DNA of 64,000 nucleotides from Saprospiraceae bacterium (GTDB taxonomy: Bacteria > Bacteroidota > Bacteroidia > Chitinophagales > Saprospiraceae), in assembly GCA_016787575.1 (NCBI GenBank), contig JAEUUO010000038.1:1-64000 (forward strand), given 5' to 3'. Within the stretch, counting starts at the first letter, position 1. The number at the start of each line of letters is the position of its first letter. Under the pieces are notes generated by a model, which was given only the letters and a program-made list of their open reading frames with translations, was not told the origin of the DNA and ran no database searches. This document shows, one piece after another, positions 47,900 through 57,076 of this stretch. Both the position numbers and the translations under genes were made by a program.

Positions 47900-49101
47900 T
47901 TCAAAATTGCTTGAACACCTGGTAATTGTTTGCCTTCCAGCATTTCAAGCATTGCGCCTCCACCAGTAGAAACAAAACTTACCTGATCCTGCAAATGGTA
48001 TTTGTTTATAGCAGCAACTGAATCGCCTCCCCCTATTAACGAAAAAGCTCCTTGTTGAGTGGCTCGTGAAACTGCCTCAGCAATTTGTTTAGTACCTGTT
48101 GAAAAATTTTCCATTTCAAACACACCCATCGGACCATTCCAAATTATTGTTTTGGAATTGAGTATATGTTGTGTATAAGTGACAATGGTTTTGGGGCCGA
48201 TGTCCAATCCCATAAATCCTTCCGGAATATTTTGATCTGTGCTTATTTGAATGTTGGTATCATTGGCAAAATGTTGCCCTGACACAGAATCCTCCGGCAA
48301 TAAAAATTGTATTTTTTTAACAGCAGCTTTATCGAGCAATGTTTTTGCTAAATCCAATTTATCAGTTTCACACAATGAATTGCCAATATGATAACCCATG
48401 GCTTGTAAAAAAGTATATGCCATTCCTCCACCAATAAGAATCGCATCACAAAAATCCATTAAACTGGAAATGAGTTCGATTTTGTCAGAAACTTTTGCAC
48501 CACCAATAATAGCTGTTAGTGGACGATTTGGATTTTGTAATACTTTCAATCCGTTTTCTACTTCTTGTTGCATTAAGAAACCGAATGCTTTGTGATCTTT
48601 ATCAAAAAAACGAGCGATGGTAGCGGTACTGCAATGCTCACGATGGGCGGCACCAAAAGCATCGTTGATATAAAAATCAGCGAATGCTGCTAATTTCTTT
48701 GCCCATTCCGAATCGCCTTTTTCTTCTTGTTTGTAAAATCGTGTATTTTCACAAAGTAAAATTTCACCGGCTGCCAGAGACTGTAATTTTAATTGAGTAT
48801 CTTCATCGCCACAATCCTTTGCAAAATAGACTTTGCAATTTAACAGTTCTGCCAATTTAGATGCAACAGCCTGCAAGGAAAATTTACTATAATTTATGGA
48901 ACCATCCGGAAGTAATTCTTTAAGTGGTCTTCCTAAATGTGATAAAATAATCAATCGGGCACCTTGTTGAATCAGGTATTGGATTGTAGGCAGTGTTTTT
49001 ACAATCCGTGTTTCATCCTGAATGATGCCATTTTTAATTGGTACATTAAAGTCGACCCGTAGAATTACTTTACGGTCTTTAAATTCAAATGATTGAAGCA
49101 T
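47896..49101 (-). CDS. pgk: Phosphoglycerate kinase
   Basis: Glycolytic enzyme that forms ATP and 3-phosphoglycerate from 1,3-bisphosphoglycerate. It has 401 residues with the start KVILRVDFNVPIKNG, the substrate block ILSHLGRP, and the nucleotide blocks WNGPMGVFEMENFS and SLIGGGDSVAA. It follows gap by four bases, a common glycolytic operon order. Confidence 0.97.
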   Translation of the reverse strand: MLQSFEFKDRKVILRVDFNVPIKNGIIQDETRIVKTLPTIQYLIQQGARLIILSHLGRPLKELLPDGSINYSKFSLQAVASKLAELLNCKVYFAKDCGDEDTQLKLQSLAAGEILLCENTRFYKQEEKGDSEWAKKLAAFADFYINDAFGAAHREHCSTATIARFFDKDHKAFGFLMQQEVENGLKVLQNPNRPLTAIIGGAKVSDKIELISSLMDFCDAILIGGGMAYTFLQAMGYHIGNSLCETDKLDLAKTLLDKAAVKKIQFLLPEDSVSGQHFANDTNIQISTDQNIPEGFMGLDIGPKTIVTYTQHILNSKTIIWNGPMGVFEMENFSTGTKQIAEAVSRATQQGAFSLIGGGDSVAAINKYHLQDQVSFVSTGGGAMLEMLEGKQLPGVQAILN

Positions 49102-49105
49102 GTAT

Positions 49106-50104
49106 TTAACTTAGGTTGGCAAATTTAGCGCACATCTCTGCAAATCTTGCGGAATATCCTGCTTCATTATCATACCAGGCAACCACTTTTACAAATTCAT
49201 CATTGACTTCTGTCAGTTCGGAATCGAATATTGCACTGTGTGTATTGCCAATGATATCTGATGAAACCAAGGGTGCTTCAGCATATTCTAAAATATGGTT
49301 CAATTGATGTTCAGCAACTGTTTTAAATTTTGCGTTTATTAGTTCGCGACTGAATGGTTTTTGAAGTTTACAGACCAATTCAATGATTGAACCTGTTATA
49401 ATGGGCACTCTGTAAGACGAAGCCATTAGTTTACCTTTAATGGCAGGGTAAACTGCTTCCACTGCTTTTGCAGCTCCGGTAGAAGTTGGAATAATATTTT
49501 GAGCAGCTGCACGGGCACGGCGAAGGTCCTTATGGGGTGCATCCTGTAACCGTTGATCCTGTGTATAGGAGTGAATGGTATTCATGGTTGCGAACTGGAT
49601 ACCAAAGGCATCATCCAGTACTTTAATCACAGTGGCCAGGCAATTGGTGGTACAAGAAGCATTTGATATAATTGTTTGATCTCCAAGCATTTGGTCATCA
49701 TTTACACCCAACACATAGGTTGGAATACTGTCATCCTTAGGGGGTGCAGACAGCAGTACTTTTTTTGCACCAGCTTTGAGATGAGCAGCTGCGGCATCTC
49801 GGGTCAAATAAATGCCGGTACATTCCAAAACAAGGTCAATCTGTAAGTCTTTCCATGGCAACTGAACTGGATCTTTGATCATAAAGGCTTGAATTTCATG
49901 ACCATTGATTATCAAAGCTTTATCCGTATAGTCTACACTGCCTTGAAATTTCCGATGAGCGGTATCATAGCAAAAAAGATGCGCAAGCGTAGGGATATCG
50001 GTTAAATCATTAATGGCTACCAAGTGAACGTCCGGATTAAGCAATAAACGCCTGAGTGTCAGTCGTCCAATCCTTCCAAAACCATTAATTGCAATACGTT
50101 TCAT
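49106..50104 (-). CDS. gap: Glyceraldehyde-3-phosphate dehydrogenase
   Basis: NAD-dependent oxidation and phosphorylation of glyceraldehyde-3-phosphate. It has 332 residues, Rossmann start IAINGFGRIGR, Asp33 in INDLTD favouring NAD, and catalytic Cys151 in SNASCTTNCLA with His178. It is upstream of pgk. It is divergent from the tRNA-Glu gene with about 90 bases between. Confidence 0.97.
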   Translation of the reverse strand: MKRIAINGFGRIGRLTLRRLLLNPDVHLVAINDLTDIPTLAHLFCYDTAHRKFQGSVDYTDKALIINGHEIQAFMIKDPVQLPWKDLQIDLVLECTGIYLTRDAAAAHLKAGAKKVLLSAPPKDDSIPTYVLGVNDDQMLGDQTIISNASCTTNCLATVIKVLDDAFGIQFATMNTIHSYTQDQRLQDAPHKDLRRARAAAQNIIPTSTGAAKAVEAVYPAIKGKLMASSYRVPIITGSIIELVCKLQKPFSRELINAKFKTVAEHQLNHILEYAEAPLVSSDIIGNTHSAIFDSELTEVNDEFVKVVAWYDNEAGYSARFAEMCAKFANLS

Positions 50105-50173
50105 GTATAAAAGCTTAAGTACAAATAAAATAGAAATAGGACAAAAAGGTTCATCTAAAATAGAAAGCTTTTA

Positions 50174-50181
50174 TATATTTG
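50174..50181 (+). promoter_or_regulatory. -7 promoter box of tRNA-Glu
   Basis: TATATTTG, an exact match to TAnnTTTG, ends 15 bases before the tRNA. I see no clear TTG at -33, but position and sequence are strongly suggestive. Confidence 0.5.
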
Positions 50182-50196
50182 CAGTCCTTTTTTGAC

Positions 50197-50268
50197 GGCC
50201 CGTTCGTCTAGGGGTTAGGACACCAGATTTTCATTCTGGTAAGAGGGGTTCGATTCCCCTACGGGCTA
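50197..50268 (+). tRNA. tRNA-Glu (anticodon UUC)
   Basis: Full cloverleaf in 72 bases: acceptor GGCCCGT with ACGGGCT (first pair G-U), D-arm GTCTAGGGGTTAGGAC, anticodon stem CCAGA / TCTGG with loop TTTTCAT (anticodon TTC), T-arm AGGGG-TTCGATT-CCCCT and discriminator A. The CCA end is not encoded. It is followed at once by a terminator hairpin, so it is a single-gene transcript. Confidence 0.96.
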
Positions 50269-50273
50269 CTCAG

Positions 50274-50302
50274 AAATCCGCCAAAAGGCGGATTTTTTTT
50301 TT
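50274..50302 (+). terminator. Rho-independent terminator of tRNA-Glu
   Basis: Perfect 9-bp stem AAATCCGCC / GGCGGATTT with an AAAA loop, then a run of Ts to 50302. It begins six bases after the tRNA. Confidence 0.9.
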
Positions 50303-50337
50303 ATTAAAAAAATGAAACTGTAATAAAAATTTAAATA

Positions 50338-51402
50338 TTAGCTCAAGCTATTGTTATATATATTGAGAAGCTTTTGACTTTCTATTAGAGCATCATGATA
50401 TTTTTCAACATAAATTCTTCCTTCATTACCGATTCGTTCTCTTAATTCTTTTTTTTCAATTAATTCAATTAGCTTAGCTTTTAAACAATAAGGATTTGCA
50501 TTTATAATGGGGCAGTCTATTGGAATTCCTTTTTCAAATACCCTTGGCATTATATAAGCTATGACTGGCTTACTAAATGCCATTGCTTCTATTGCTGCAG
50601 AAGCGTAACTCCCTAATACGATTTGATCAATGTAAATATCACAATTCTGCATTGCCATTAAAACTTCATATCTAGGTACTTTATTCTGAATGACAAATTC
50701 AATTTGGTATAATTTTGATAATTCATCAATTACTGGCAAAATATAGTTTGAACCTTTTGCAAATTTCGCAGAAGGTGAATGAAGGATTCTTATCTTAGTA
50801 CTACCGAAAGGTTTATTTTCACTAATTAAATACTTTTCCTTTTCAAAACATCTATAAAATATTGGATGAATCACTGGAAACAAATCAGGAAGCACAAAGA
50901 GCTGCATTTCTGGGGTTAAGATGGGGACAAATCCAAGTTTAGAAAATATATTTTGAGTGCTTTTTGATTGTTGATAGGATTCTATATGCTTATACTCATA
51001 CCCGTTGTTATAAGCTTCCCAGTACCAAGGGCTTTCTATTTTTGTAACTTCTGGAATTCTAATATCACTGCCAACCCATTCAATAAATCGGGGTTTTCCA
51101 AACCATTTGACCAAGTATAAATCGAATCCAAACGGAAGTATACTTCTCCAAGTCCAATGGACTACATCGCACCACAACAATAACTTAATTAATACGAATA
51201 AAAACTTAAGTTTATAATAAACAATTTTCAACACATTTTTTGATGATTGATCACAATCAATATCAATAACAAATTGATTTGATTCCTTATAAGGATGCTT
51301 AGCAAAATCAATACAAACAGCATCATGACCTAGCTGATTCAATGCTTTTGCAGTGATTGCAGGCATTGAAGCTATATTATAGGGTGCAAAAAGAATTTTC
51401 AT
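50338..51402 (-). CDS. Glycosyltransferase, family 4-like
   Basis: A 354-residue cytoplasmic glycosyltransferase of the GT-B fold. I start at the ATG giving MKILFAPYNIASMPAITAKAL, a normal start for the family; the longer frame would overlap the upstream gene and adds an unrelated leader. Nucleotide-sugar binding is suggested by SYASAAIEAMAFSKPVIAYI and the terminal ERIGNEGRIYVEKYH. The latter recurs in the glycosyltransferase at 58558. It is 31 bases downstream of an epimerase gene, so the two probably act together on a surface sugar that I cannot identify. Confidence 0.82.
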   Translation of the reverse strand: MKILFAPYNIASMPAITAKALNQLGHDAVCIDFAKHPYKESNQFVIDIDCDQSSKNVLKIVYYKLKFLFVLIKLLLWCDVVHWTWRSILPFGFDLYLVKWFGKPRFIEWVGSDIRIPEVTKIESPWYWEAYNNGYEYKHIESYQQSKSTQNIFSKLGFVPILTPEMQLFVLPDLFPVIHPIFYRCFEKEKYLISENKPFGSTKIRILHSPSAKFAKGSNYILPVIDELSKLYQIEFVIQNKVPRYEVLMAMQNCDIYIDQIVLGSYASAAIEAMAFSKPVIAYIMPRVFEKGIPIDCPIINANPYCLKAKLIELIEKKELRERIGNEGRIYVEKYHDALIESQKLLNIYNNSLS

Positions 51403-51433
51403 AAATTGTAAATAAAATGGAGAAAACAATAAA

Positions 51434-52270
51434 CTAAATACAATCAATAATTCCTTCCTCAAATTTAACCTTGGATTCACCAAGTATTTCCTTCATCCTT
51501 ACTAAATCAGGGATTAAACGAGTACTTTTCTTGTCATCAATTTGAATATTTGGTTCGCAGTTCAATTTATCTCCAATTATAGTTACCATCTGTTGAATTG
51601 AAAGTGTCTCTGGTCCTGCTAGATTTATTGTGTTACTTTCACTTAGGTTCAGACTTGAAATAATTCCATTCACAACATCACTAACGTGCGTCGGATTGGT
51701 TTGCATCCCTCCATTATTTTGAATAGTTATTGGATTGCCACTCCGAACATTTTCAATCAATCTTGGAATAAGCATATCTTTCTTCTGTCCTCTTCCATAA
51801 ACAAAAAATAATCTCAATTTAATAATTGTCATGAACGAACGATAATTATCAAGAATGAGTTCGCTACAATACTTTGAAGTAAGATAAAATCCAAGATCTG
51901 GGTCAAATTGAACAGGTTCAAATTCAGATTTTAATTCAGGTCCAAAACCATAAATACCGCCCGAAGATGCGAAGATAAACCTTGAAACAAAATTTTTTCG
52001 AGCCCAATCTATAAGCTTCAAGGTACTTATGGTGTTTACTTTAAAAATATCAATTGCTTTCTCTGGAAATAATCTAAAATCAGGACTTTGAGCCAAATGA
52101 ATTATGCAATCAGGAATTGAATGCACCTGGTCAAAATTCCAATCACTTGTAAAATCAATAGTGGAGGATTCGCTGCTGTGTAGGTGTTCAACATCATACC
52201 CAAAAGATGCTAATTTCTTAAGTAAGTGACTTCCAACTAAACCTGAAGCGCCCGTTAATAATATTTTCAT
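51434..52270 (-). CDS. NAD-dependent sugar epimerase/dehydratase family protein
   Basis: A 278-residue short-chain enzyme with NAD site GASGLVG near the N-terminus. Active-site motifs are SRFIFASSGGIYG and YLTSKYCSE (YxxxK, with Thr-Ser between), and a late substrate region NNGGMQTNPTHVSDVV. It resembles WcaG-type nucleoside-sugar epimerases; the exact sugar is not shown. I chose the ATG over a GTG two codons earlier. It is first of a two-gene unit with the glycosyltransferase. Confidence 0.85.
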   Translation of the reverse strand: MKILLTGASGLVGSHLLKKLASFGYDVEHLHSSESSTIDFTSDWNFDQVHSIPDCIIHLAQSPDFRLFPEKAIDIFKVNTISTLKLIDWARKNFVSRFIFASSGGIYGFGPELKSEFEPVQFDPDLGFYLTSKYCSELILDNYRSFMTIIKLRLFFVYGRGQKKDMLIPRLIENVRSGNPITIQNNGGMQTNPTHVSDVVNGIISSLNLSESNTINLAGPETLSIQQMVTIIGDKLNCEPNIQIDDKKSTRLIPDLVRMKEILGESKVKFEEGIIDCI

Positions 52271-52385
52271 TAACACAAAATAAGAACTAGATCTTGAGTA
52301 AATAAATATTTTATTTAGTTACTTGTTTTACAATCACTAATACATATACATAATAATAATGCATAGTTTTAAACCTACGCGTAAA

Positions 52386-52416
52386 TTGTAAACTAAACCG
52401 AATTTGGGTATATTAG
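52386..52416 (+). promoter_or_regulatory. Probable promoter of the T9SS type B gene
   Basis: TTG, 20 bases, then TATATTAG (one mismatch to TAnnTTTG), ending 20 bases before the ATG. Spacing fits the Bacteroidota promoter. Confidence 0.45.
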
Positions 52417-52436
52417 AGCAAATTCTAAAAGTGTAA

Positions 52437-55400
52437 ATGGATCTATTATTTCCGATTCTTAAAAATAGAAAATTTGGAATATCAATTTTAATTTATATTG
52501 TCAGTATATTAAAATTACTTGCATATTCAATCCCAATTCCACTGCCTAAATTAATAAAGTACGAACCATCTATTTCAATAAGTCAGACTCCTCTTTCAAT
52601 TGTACAAAATCAATTTTCCTATTTGAATTGTACAAAAATTAAATGGTTAAGTTGGTCCTTATCAAATAATCTTCAATACCAAGGAGTTAACGGAGTTGGA
52701 GATACTGCTTATTTAAACTGTGATATGAAATCAGATTTAAAAGGATTATTCGATCTCGAATTCTTAAGCAATACGTATCAACCGAAAATTGTGACAAAAA
52801 TGCCTGCCCCTTTCATGCCTGGAAATGGTATTGGTACATTAATACATCGATTTAATCTTGCTAAAATAAAAAATCCTGATAGTTTACTATTTTACATTGC
52901 ATCTTGTCCAAATTCCAAGAAAGGGTTCAATGGCCCACAATATAATAAACTGCGCTTCTATGACAGATTTAATAACCAATTAGACGTAGCAAACATTAAA
53001 CAACTATTCAGAGATCCAAGCATCTATAATTTAAGTACTACACAGGTAACTTATCAACAAAAAGAAATAATTTTAATTGCAGACGATCAAAATAACTTAG
53101 GAGATGGAGATATTCTTTTGTTTAATAATTTCCCTCCTAATTTACGTACAATTGAGATTGAACACAATGATGATGAAAGCTTTACCTGGGATGGGGTGTA
53201 TTTAAACTTAGGTTTACCGGATTGTTGTCCGCAGAGTCAGTTGACTAGTCAAATAATTGAATGTACCGATAGTATAAACAATTATACAATAAATTTATTT
53301 ATAAATTCTCTGGAATTAAACAAATTAGGAATCCTTGATTTTGAATTTGATGGAAATCATATTGCATCTTATTCCTTACCGGCTACCATTCCTTTGAAAA
53401 TAAGTCTTACGAATCTTTTACCTGATGGAAAAGATCATATGATATGTTATTTATTCAACAATAATATTGATTGCAAACAATGTATTACATTAAAAGCTCC
53501 TAATCCCCCTGATACTCCAATTATATTAGCAGCAAATGCATTTTGTGAAGGAGAACAAATATTCCTTTCCACTGTCAATACTGGAATTATTCAATGGAAT
53601 GGCCCAAATTCCTTCACATCAACAAATCTTAATCCAATAATTAATAATATTACCAGTAAAAATTCAGGAATTTATACACTAAAAGTTACAAACGCCAACG
53701 GTTGCACGACTACTGACTCAATCTCAATTTCGGTAATACCACCAATTAAAATAGATACCTCAATTTTTAGTTGTAAATCTTACAATTGGAATAATCAAGT
53801 ATATACAAGTTCTGGCCAATATGTTCAAACATTAAAATCTAGCCAAAAGTGTGATAGTATTATTATCCTTAATTTAACCATAGTGCCACCTAGTATTGAT
53901 ACCTTAACTATTCAAGCTTGTGATTCAGTGACATTAAATAAAAATACTTATTATAAATCAGGTCAATTCCGTCTCAATCTAACTAATGCTGCTGGTTGTG
54001 ATAGTATCATTGTTTTAAACCTACAAATTGACTCAAGTTCAACAAAGGCATTGGATGCCGGAATGGATCGTATAATTTGTGAAGGGGATACGCTTCAATT
54101 AAATGCAAGCTATACCGGAGCTGGCAGAATAAATTGGGAATCGCAATTTGGAATTTTTAACTCTCCAAATAATAAAAGTACTCTTTACATACCAAATCAA
54201 TCTATAGGTCATTTTATTTTTATTTCAACCACCGACAAATGTTCAACCGGAAAAGACAGTATTTGGATTCAGATAAATCCGAATAAGTATATTGACACCT
54301 TAATTAGTTCATGCAATACTTATTTGTGGAATAATCAATTATATTCTCAATCTGGTCAATATTCTCAATTATTTTCATCCGTTAATTTATGTGACAGTAT
54401 CGTCAATCTCAAGCTTACTATAAACAAATCAAATATCGATACAATTAAATATACTGGCTGTGATTCTATTAGAATCAATAATATAGTTTATTATCAATCT
54501 GGTCAGTATACTACTAATTTTATTAATGCAGCTGGATGCGACAGTATAATAATATCAGATGTTTCTATCGATTTAAGTAATTCTTATATTCTTGAAGCAG
54601 GAAGCGATTTAAGTATTTGCGAAGGAGACAGCATTCAACTAAATGCACAATTTAATGGCTCAGCGACTTTTAAATGGAGATCAAATTTTGGTTCATTTAA
54701 AAATTCATTAAGTCCACAATCAGTCTATTATCCAAAAACTAAAACGAATCATTATATTTATATAAGTGCTGAAAATAACTGTTCAATGTATTTTGACAGT
54801 ATTTGGATACAAGTCTTTCCTAAGTTAATTATTGATACCAGTTTTATTGCTTGTGAAAACTTCACTTTAAACAATATCTTGTATACTCAATCCGGTAAAT
54901 ATACTCAACAACTTACTAGTAAAAATGGATGTGATAGTATTATAAATTTTAATTTAAAAATTAATTACAATGAATTAGCCGAAATTTCTTATACTAAATG
55001 CGATAGCTTCTTTCTTAACGGTAAGTATTATACTAAATCCGACACAGTTCAAGTGGTATATACTAATTTAAAAGGTTGTGACAGCATTGTCGTATTCTAT
55101 ATTTTTATTGATTCTAAAAAGAATTATACACTCAATGCAGGCCTGGATATAAGCATTTGCGAATCGGATACGATTCTTCTACATGGCTTTTATAATGGGC
55201 CTGGTCCTATAAATTGGAATTCTACAAGCGGTGTATTTTCAGATAAAAACGATTTAAACACATATTACTATCCTAAATCGGCTTTTAATCATTATATTTA
55301 TCTAAGTTCTGTCGAAATATGCAATTCTAAAATCGATAGCATTTGGGTCACTATTGAACCACCATCACAGCCAACTCTATTAGGCGACCCAATAATTAAC

Positions 55401-55871
55401 CCTTGTGAAGAAACCATACTTAGTCTTTCTGGTAATGGAAATTATACATGGATTCCTGCCGATAAAATAGAATGCCTGGATCCTCCATGTACAAAAATCA
55501 GACTAAAATCAAATTCAAATATAAAAATCATAGTAATTTCAGACAAAATTTGTAGCATACCTTTAGAATTAAATGTTAAAACATCTAAAAAATTGCAGAC
55601 TGTATTTGTCCCAAATGTATTTACACCCAACGGCGATCAATCCAATGATATTTTTCTACCGATTTTTACATGTCCCCCTGAAAATTATAAACTTCAAATC
55701 TTTGATCGATGGGGGAATATGCTATTCGAATCTACAATTGTAGAAAATGGTTGGAATGGACAGTTTAACTCAATTAAATTATCTCCTGCTGTATTTGTCT
55801 ATACTATTCAATACAATTATTTTAACCAAGCAAATTCGTTTATTTCAGGAACTGTTAGTTTGATAAGATAA
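52437..55871 (+). CDS. Large T9SS type B surface protein with triplicated repeat unit
   Basis: A 1144-residue exported protein. After an N-terminal hydrophobic signal region (SILIYIVSILKLLAYS) come a 270-residue domain of unknown type, an Ig-like segment at about 350-435 (IQWNGPNSFTSTNLNP), and then three 180-residue units. The end is a type B T9SS / gliding-motility-associated domain (VPNVFTPNGDQSNDIFLP ... YKLQIFDRWGNMLFES). Each unit has two Cys-framed motifs (NNxxYxxSGQYxxxL ... CDSI) and one Ig-like motif (AGxDxxICExD ... DSIWIQ). Such proteins act as surface adhesins or filaments; function here is inferred. It is in AT-rich DNA. Confidence 0.87.
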   Translation: MDLLFPILKNRKFGISILIYIVSILKLLAYSIPIPLPKLIKYEPSISISQTPLSIVQNQFSYLNCTKIKWLSWSLSNNLQYQGVNGVGDTAYLNCDMKSDLKGLFDLEFLSNTYQPKIVTKMPAPFMPGNGIGTLIHRFNLAKIKNPDSLLFYIASCPNSKKGFNGPQYNKLRFYDRFNNQLDVANIKQLFRDPSIYNLSTTQVTYQQKEIILIADDQNNLGDGDILLFNNFPPNLRTIEIEHNDDESFTWDGVYLNLGLPDCCPQSQLTSQIIECTDSINNYTINLFINSLELNKLGILDFEFDGNHIASYSLPATIPLKISLTNLLPDGKDHMICYLFNNNIDCKQCITLKAPNPPDTPIILAANAFCEGEQIFLSTVNTGIIQWNGPNSFTSTNLNPIINNITSKNSGIYTLKVTNANGCTTTDSISISVIPPIKIDTSIFSCKSYNWNNQVYTSSGQYVQTLKSSQKCDSIIILNLTIVPPSIDTLTIQACDSVTLNKNTYYKSGQFRLNLTNAAGCDSIIVLNLQIDSSSTKALDAGMDRIICEGDTLQLNASYTGAGRINWESQFGIFNSPNNKSTLYIPNQSIGHFIFISTTDKCSTGKDSIWIQINPNKYIDTLISSCNTYLWNNQLYSQSGQYSQLFSSVNLCDSIVNLKLTINKSNIDTIKYTGCDSIRINNIVYYQSGQYTTNFINAAGCDSIIISDVSIDLSNSYILEAGSDLSICEGDSIQLNAQFNGSATFKWRSNFGSFKNSLSPQSVYYPKTKTNHYIYISAENNCSMYFDSIWIQVFPKLIIDTSFIACENFTLNNILYTQSGKYTQQLTSKNGCDSIINFNLKINYNELAEISYTKCDSFFLNGKYYTKSDTVQVVYTNLKGCDSIVVFYIFIDSKKNYTLNAGLDISICESDTILLHGFYNGPGPINWNSTSGVFSDKNDLNTYYYPKSAFNHYIYLSSVEICNSKIDSIWVTIEPPSQPTLLGDPIINPCEETILSLSGNGNYTWIPADKIECLDPPCTKIRLKSNSNIKIIVISDKICSIPLELNVKTSKKLQTVFVPNVFTPNGDQSNDIFLPIFTCPPENYKLQIFDRWGNMLFESTIVENGWNGQFNSIKLSPAVFVYTIQYNYFNQANSFISGTVSLIR
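53754..55373 (+). repeat. Three in-frame 540-bp coding units
   Basis: Within the type B gene the landmarks recur with a period of exactly 540 bases. A GA(C/T)AC codon pair starts units at 53754, 54294 and 54834. The DSIW codons begin their lines at 54241, 54781 and 55321 with aligned flanks. No insertion or deletion appears, yet the bases have diverged considerably. Confidence 0.85.
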
Positions 55872-56033
55872 ATTTTTTTGCCATATTAATTATATAATTC
55901 TTAATTAACTACTATTAAATATTTTTCAATTTAAAATATCTATATTAGTCTCAAATAATTAAATTTAAGTATAAATAATTAGGTAAGCAAATTTCTAGTT
56001 AAAAATAACTATAATTAAATTTCAACAGGAAAA

Positions 56034-57062
56034 ATGAACATAAAATTAAGTAACAAAAAACCCATTTATGGCATTATAATTTTTGGAATTACTTATTTTA
56101 TTTCTTATTACAATTTTAAATTAAGAAATTTAGAAATAACAAAGTCCGATAACTTATTATCTATCTATTCTCATTACCCAAAAAATATAATATGTGATAA
56201 ATATGGTACCAAATCTAAAGCATTGTTATCGTCCCGCTATAAAGATCTTAATCAATTACAAACTATTATTAAAATTAAATATGCAAAAGACTATACTAAT
56301 TTGGATAGTAATTCTCTTAGAAAATCAAGTGTAACTTTATATTATAATAGCAATAATGAAATAATAATACGCAAAATGGACTCAGGGGTTAGTCAAAATG
56401 AACTTATACAACTACAAAAGGCTAATTATTTTGAAAAAGCAACATTTGCTATAAATAATCTAAGTATAATTCGACAAAGAAAAGATTTAGAAAAAGTATA
56501 TATTCTAGCACGAAGAAAGATTGAAATTTTTGGACCTGGTGATGTGGCTTTTTATGATCTTGCTTTATCTTCCTTTTTAAATATTAGTACCCCAAATTTA
56601 GCTTACATAAATCCTCGTGATAGCTCTGAAAAAGGGTACATCAACACATTTAATCATATAACTGCTCAAGCTTTAATTACATACTTTTTTTCAGAAAATT
56701 TAGCTGATTTAATTGGCGACTTACATGAACGAAATAATATGCCTGAAATAACTTCAGGAAGATTTACGAAGAATCAATTAAATGATACATTAAACAGTCC
56801 TGAAGACAACTATATAGATATTATAAATAATGAGATAGGTCAAAAAATTGGGCTTATGCTTAAAAATAAATATAAAATAAATGCAAATTCAAAATGTTCA
56901 GCAATAATGTTAACTACACTTTTAAATAATATTCAAAGTTATTATATGTGGGCACTTGAAATTGGATTAGAACCTTTTCGCCCATCAGATGAAATAGTGA
57001 ATAAATTTGCAAATAAGATTAATACTATTTTATACGAAAGCAATAATATAAAAATAAAATAA
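56034..57062 (+). CDS. DUF6973-like protein with N-terminal membrane anchor
   Basis: A 342-residue protein with a hydrophobic N-terminal segment (PIYGIIIFGITYFISYY) that could be an anchor or a signal. The region at about 200-285 reads NTFNHITAQALITYFF, then GDLHERNN, then DIINNEIGQKIG. This His ... HE ... NNxxG arrangement matches my memory of DUF6973, whose function is not established. The middle region (about 90-200) is unrecognised. Strongly AT-biased codon use. It converges with the pentapeptide gene, 14 bases apart. Confidence 0.6.
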   Translation: MNIKLSNKKPIYGIIIFGITYFISYYNFKLRNLEITKSDNLLSIYSHYPKNIICDKYGTKSKALLSSRYKDLNQLQTIIKIKYAKDYTNLDSNSLRKSSVTLYYNSNNEIIIRKMDSGVSQNELIQLQKANYFEKATFAINNLSIIRQRKDLEKVYILARRKIEIFGPGDVAFYDLALSSFLNISTPNLAYINPRDSSEKGYINTFNHITAQALITYFFSENLADLIGDLHERNNMPEITSGRFTKNQLNDTLNSPEDNYIDIINNEIGQKIGLMLKNKYKINANSKCSAIMLTTLLNNIQSYYMWALEIGLEPFRPSDEIVNKFANKINTILYESNNIKIK

Positions 57063-57076
57063 TTAAATGTACCTAA

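Noticed and set aside
50244..50268. Attachment site at the tRNA-Glu 3' end
   Set aside because: No second copy of the tRNA 3' sequence and no integrase were seen within the window.
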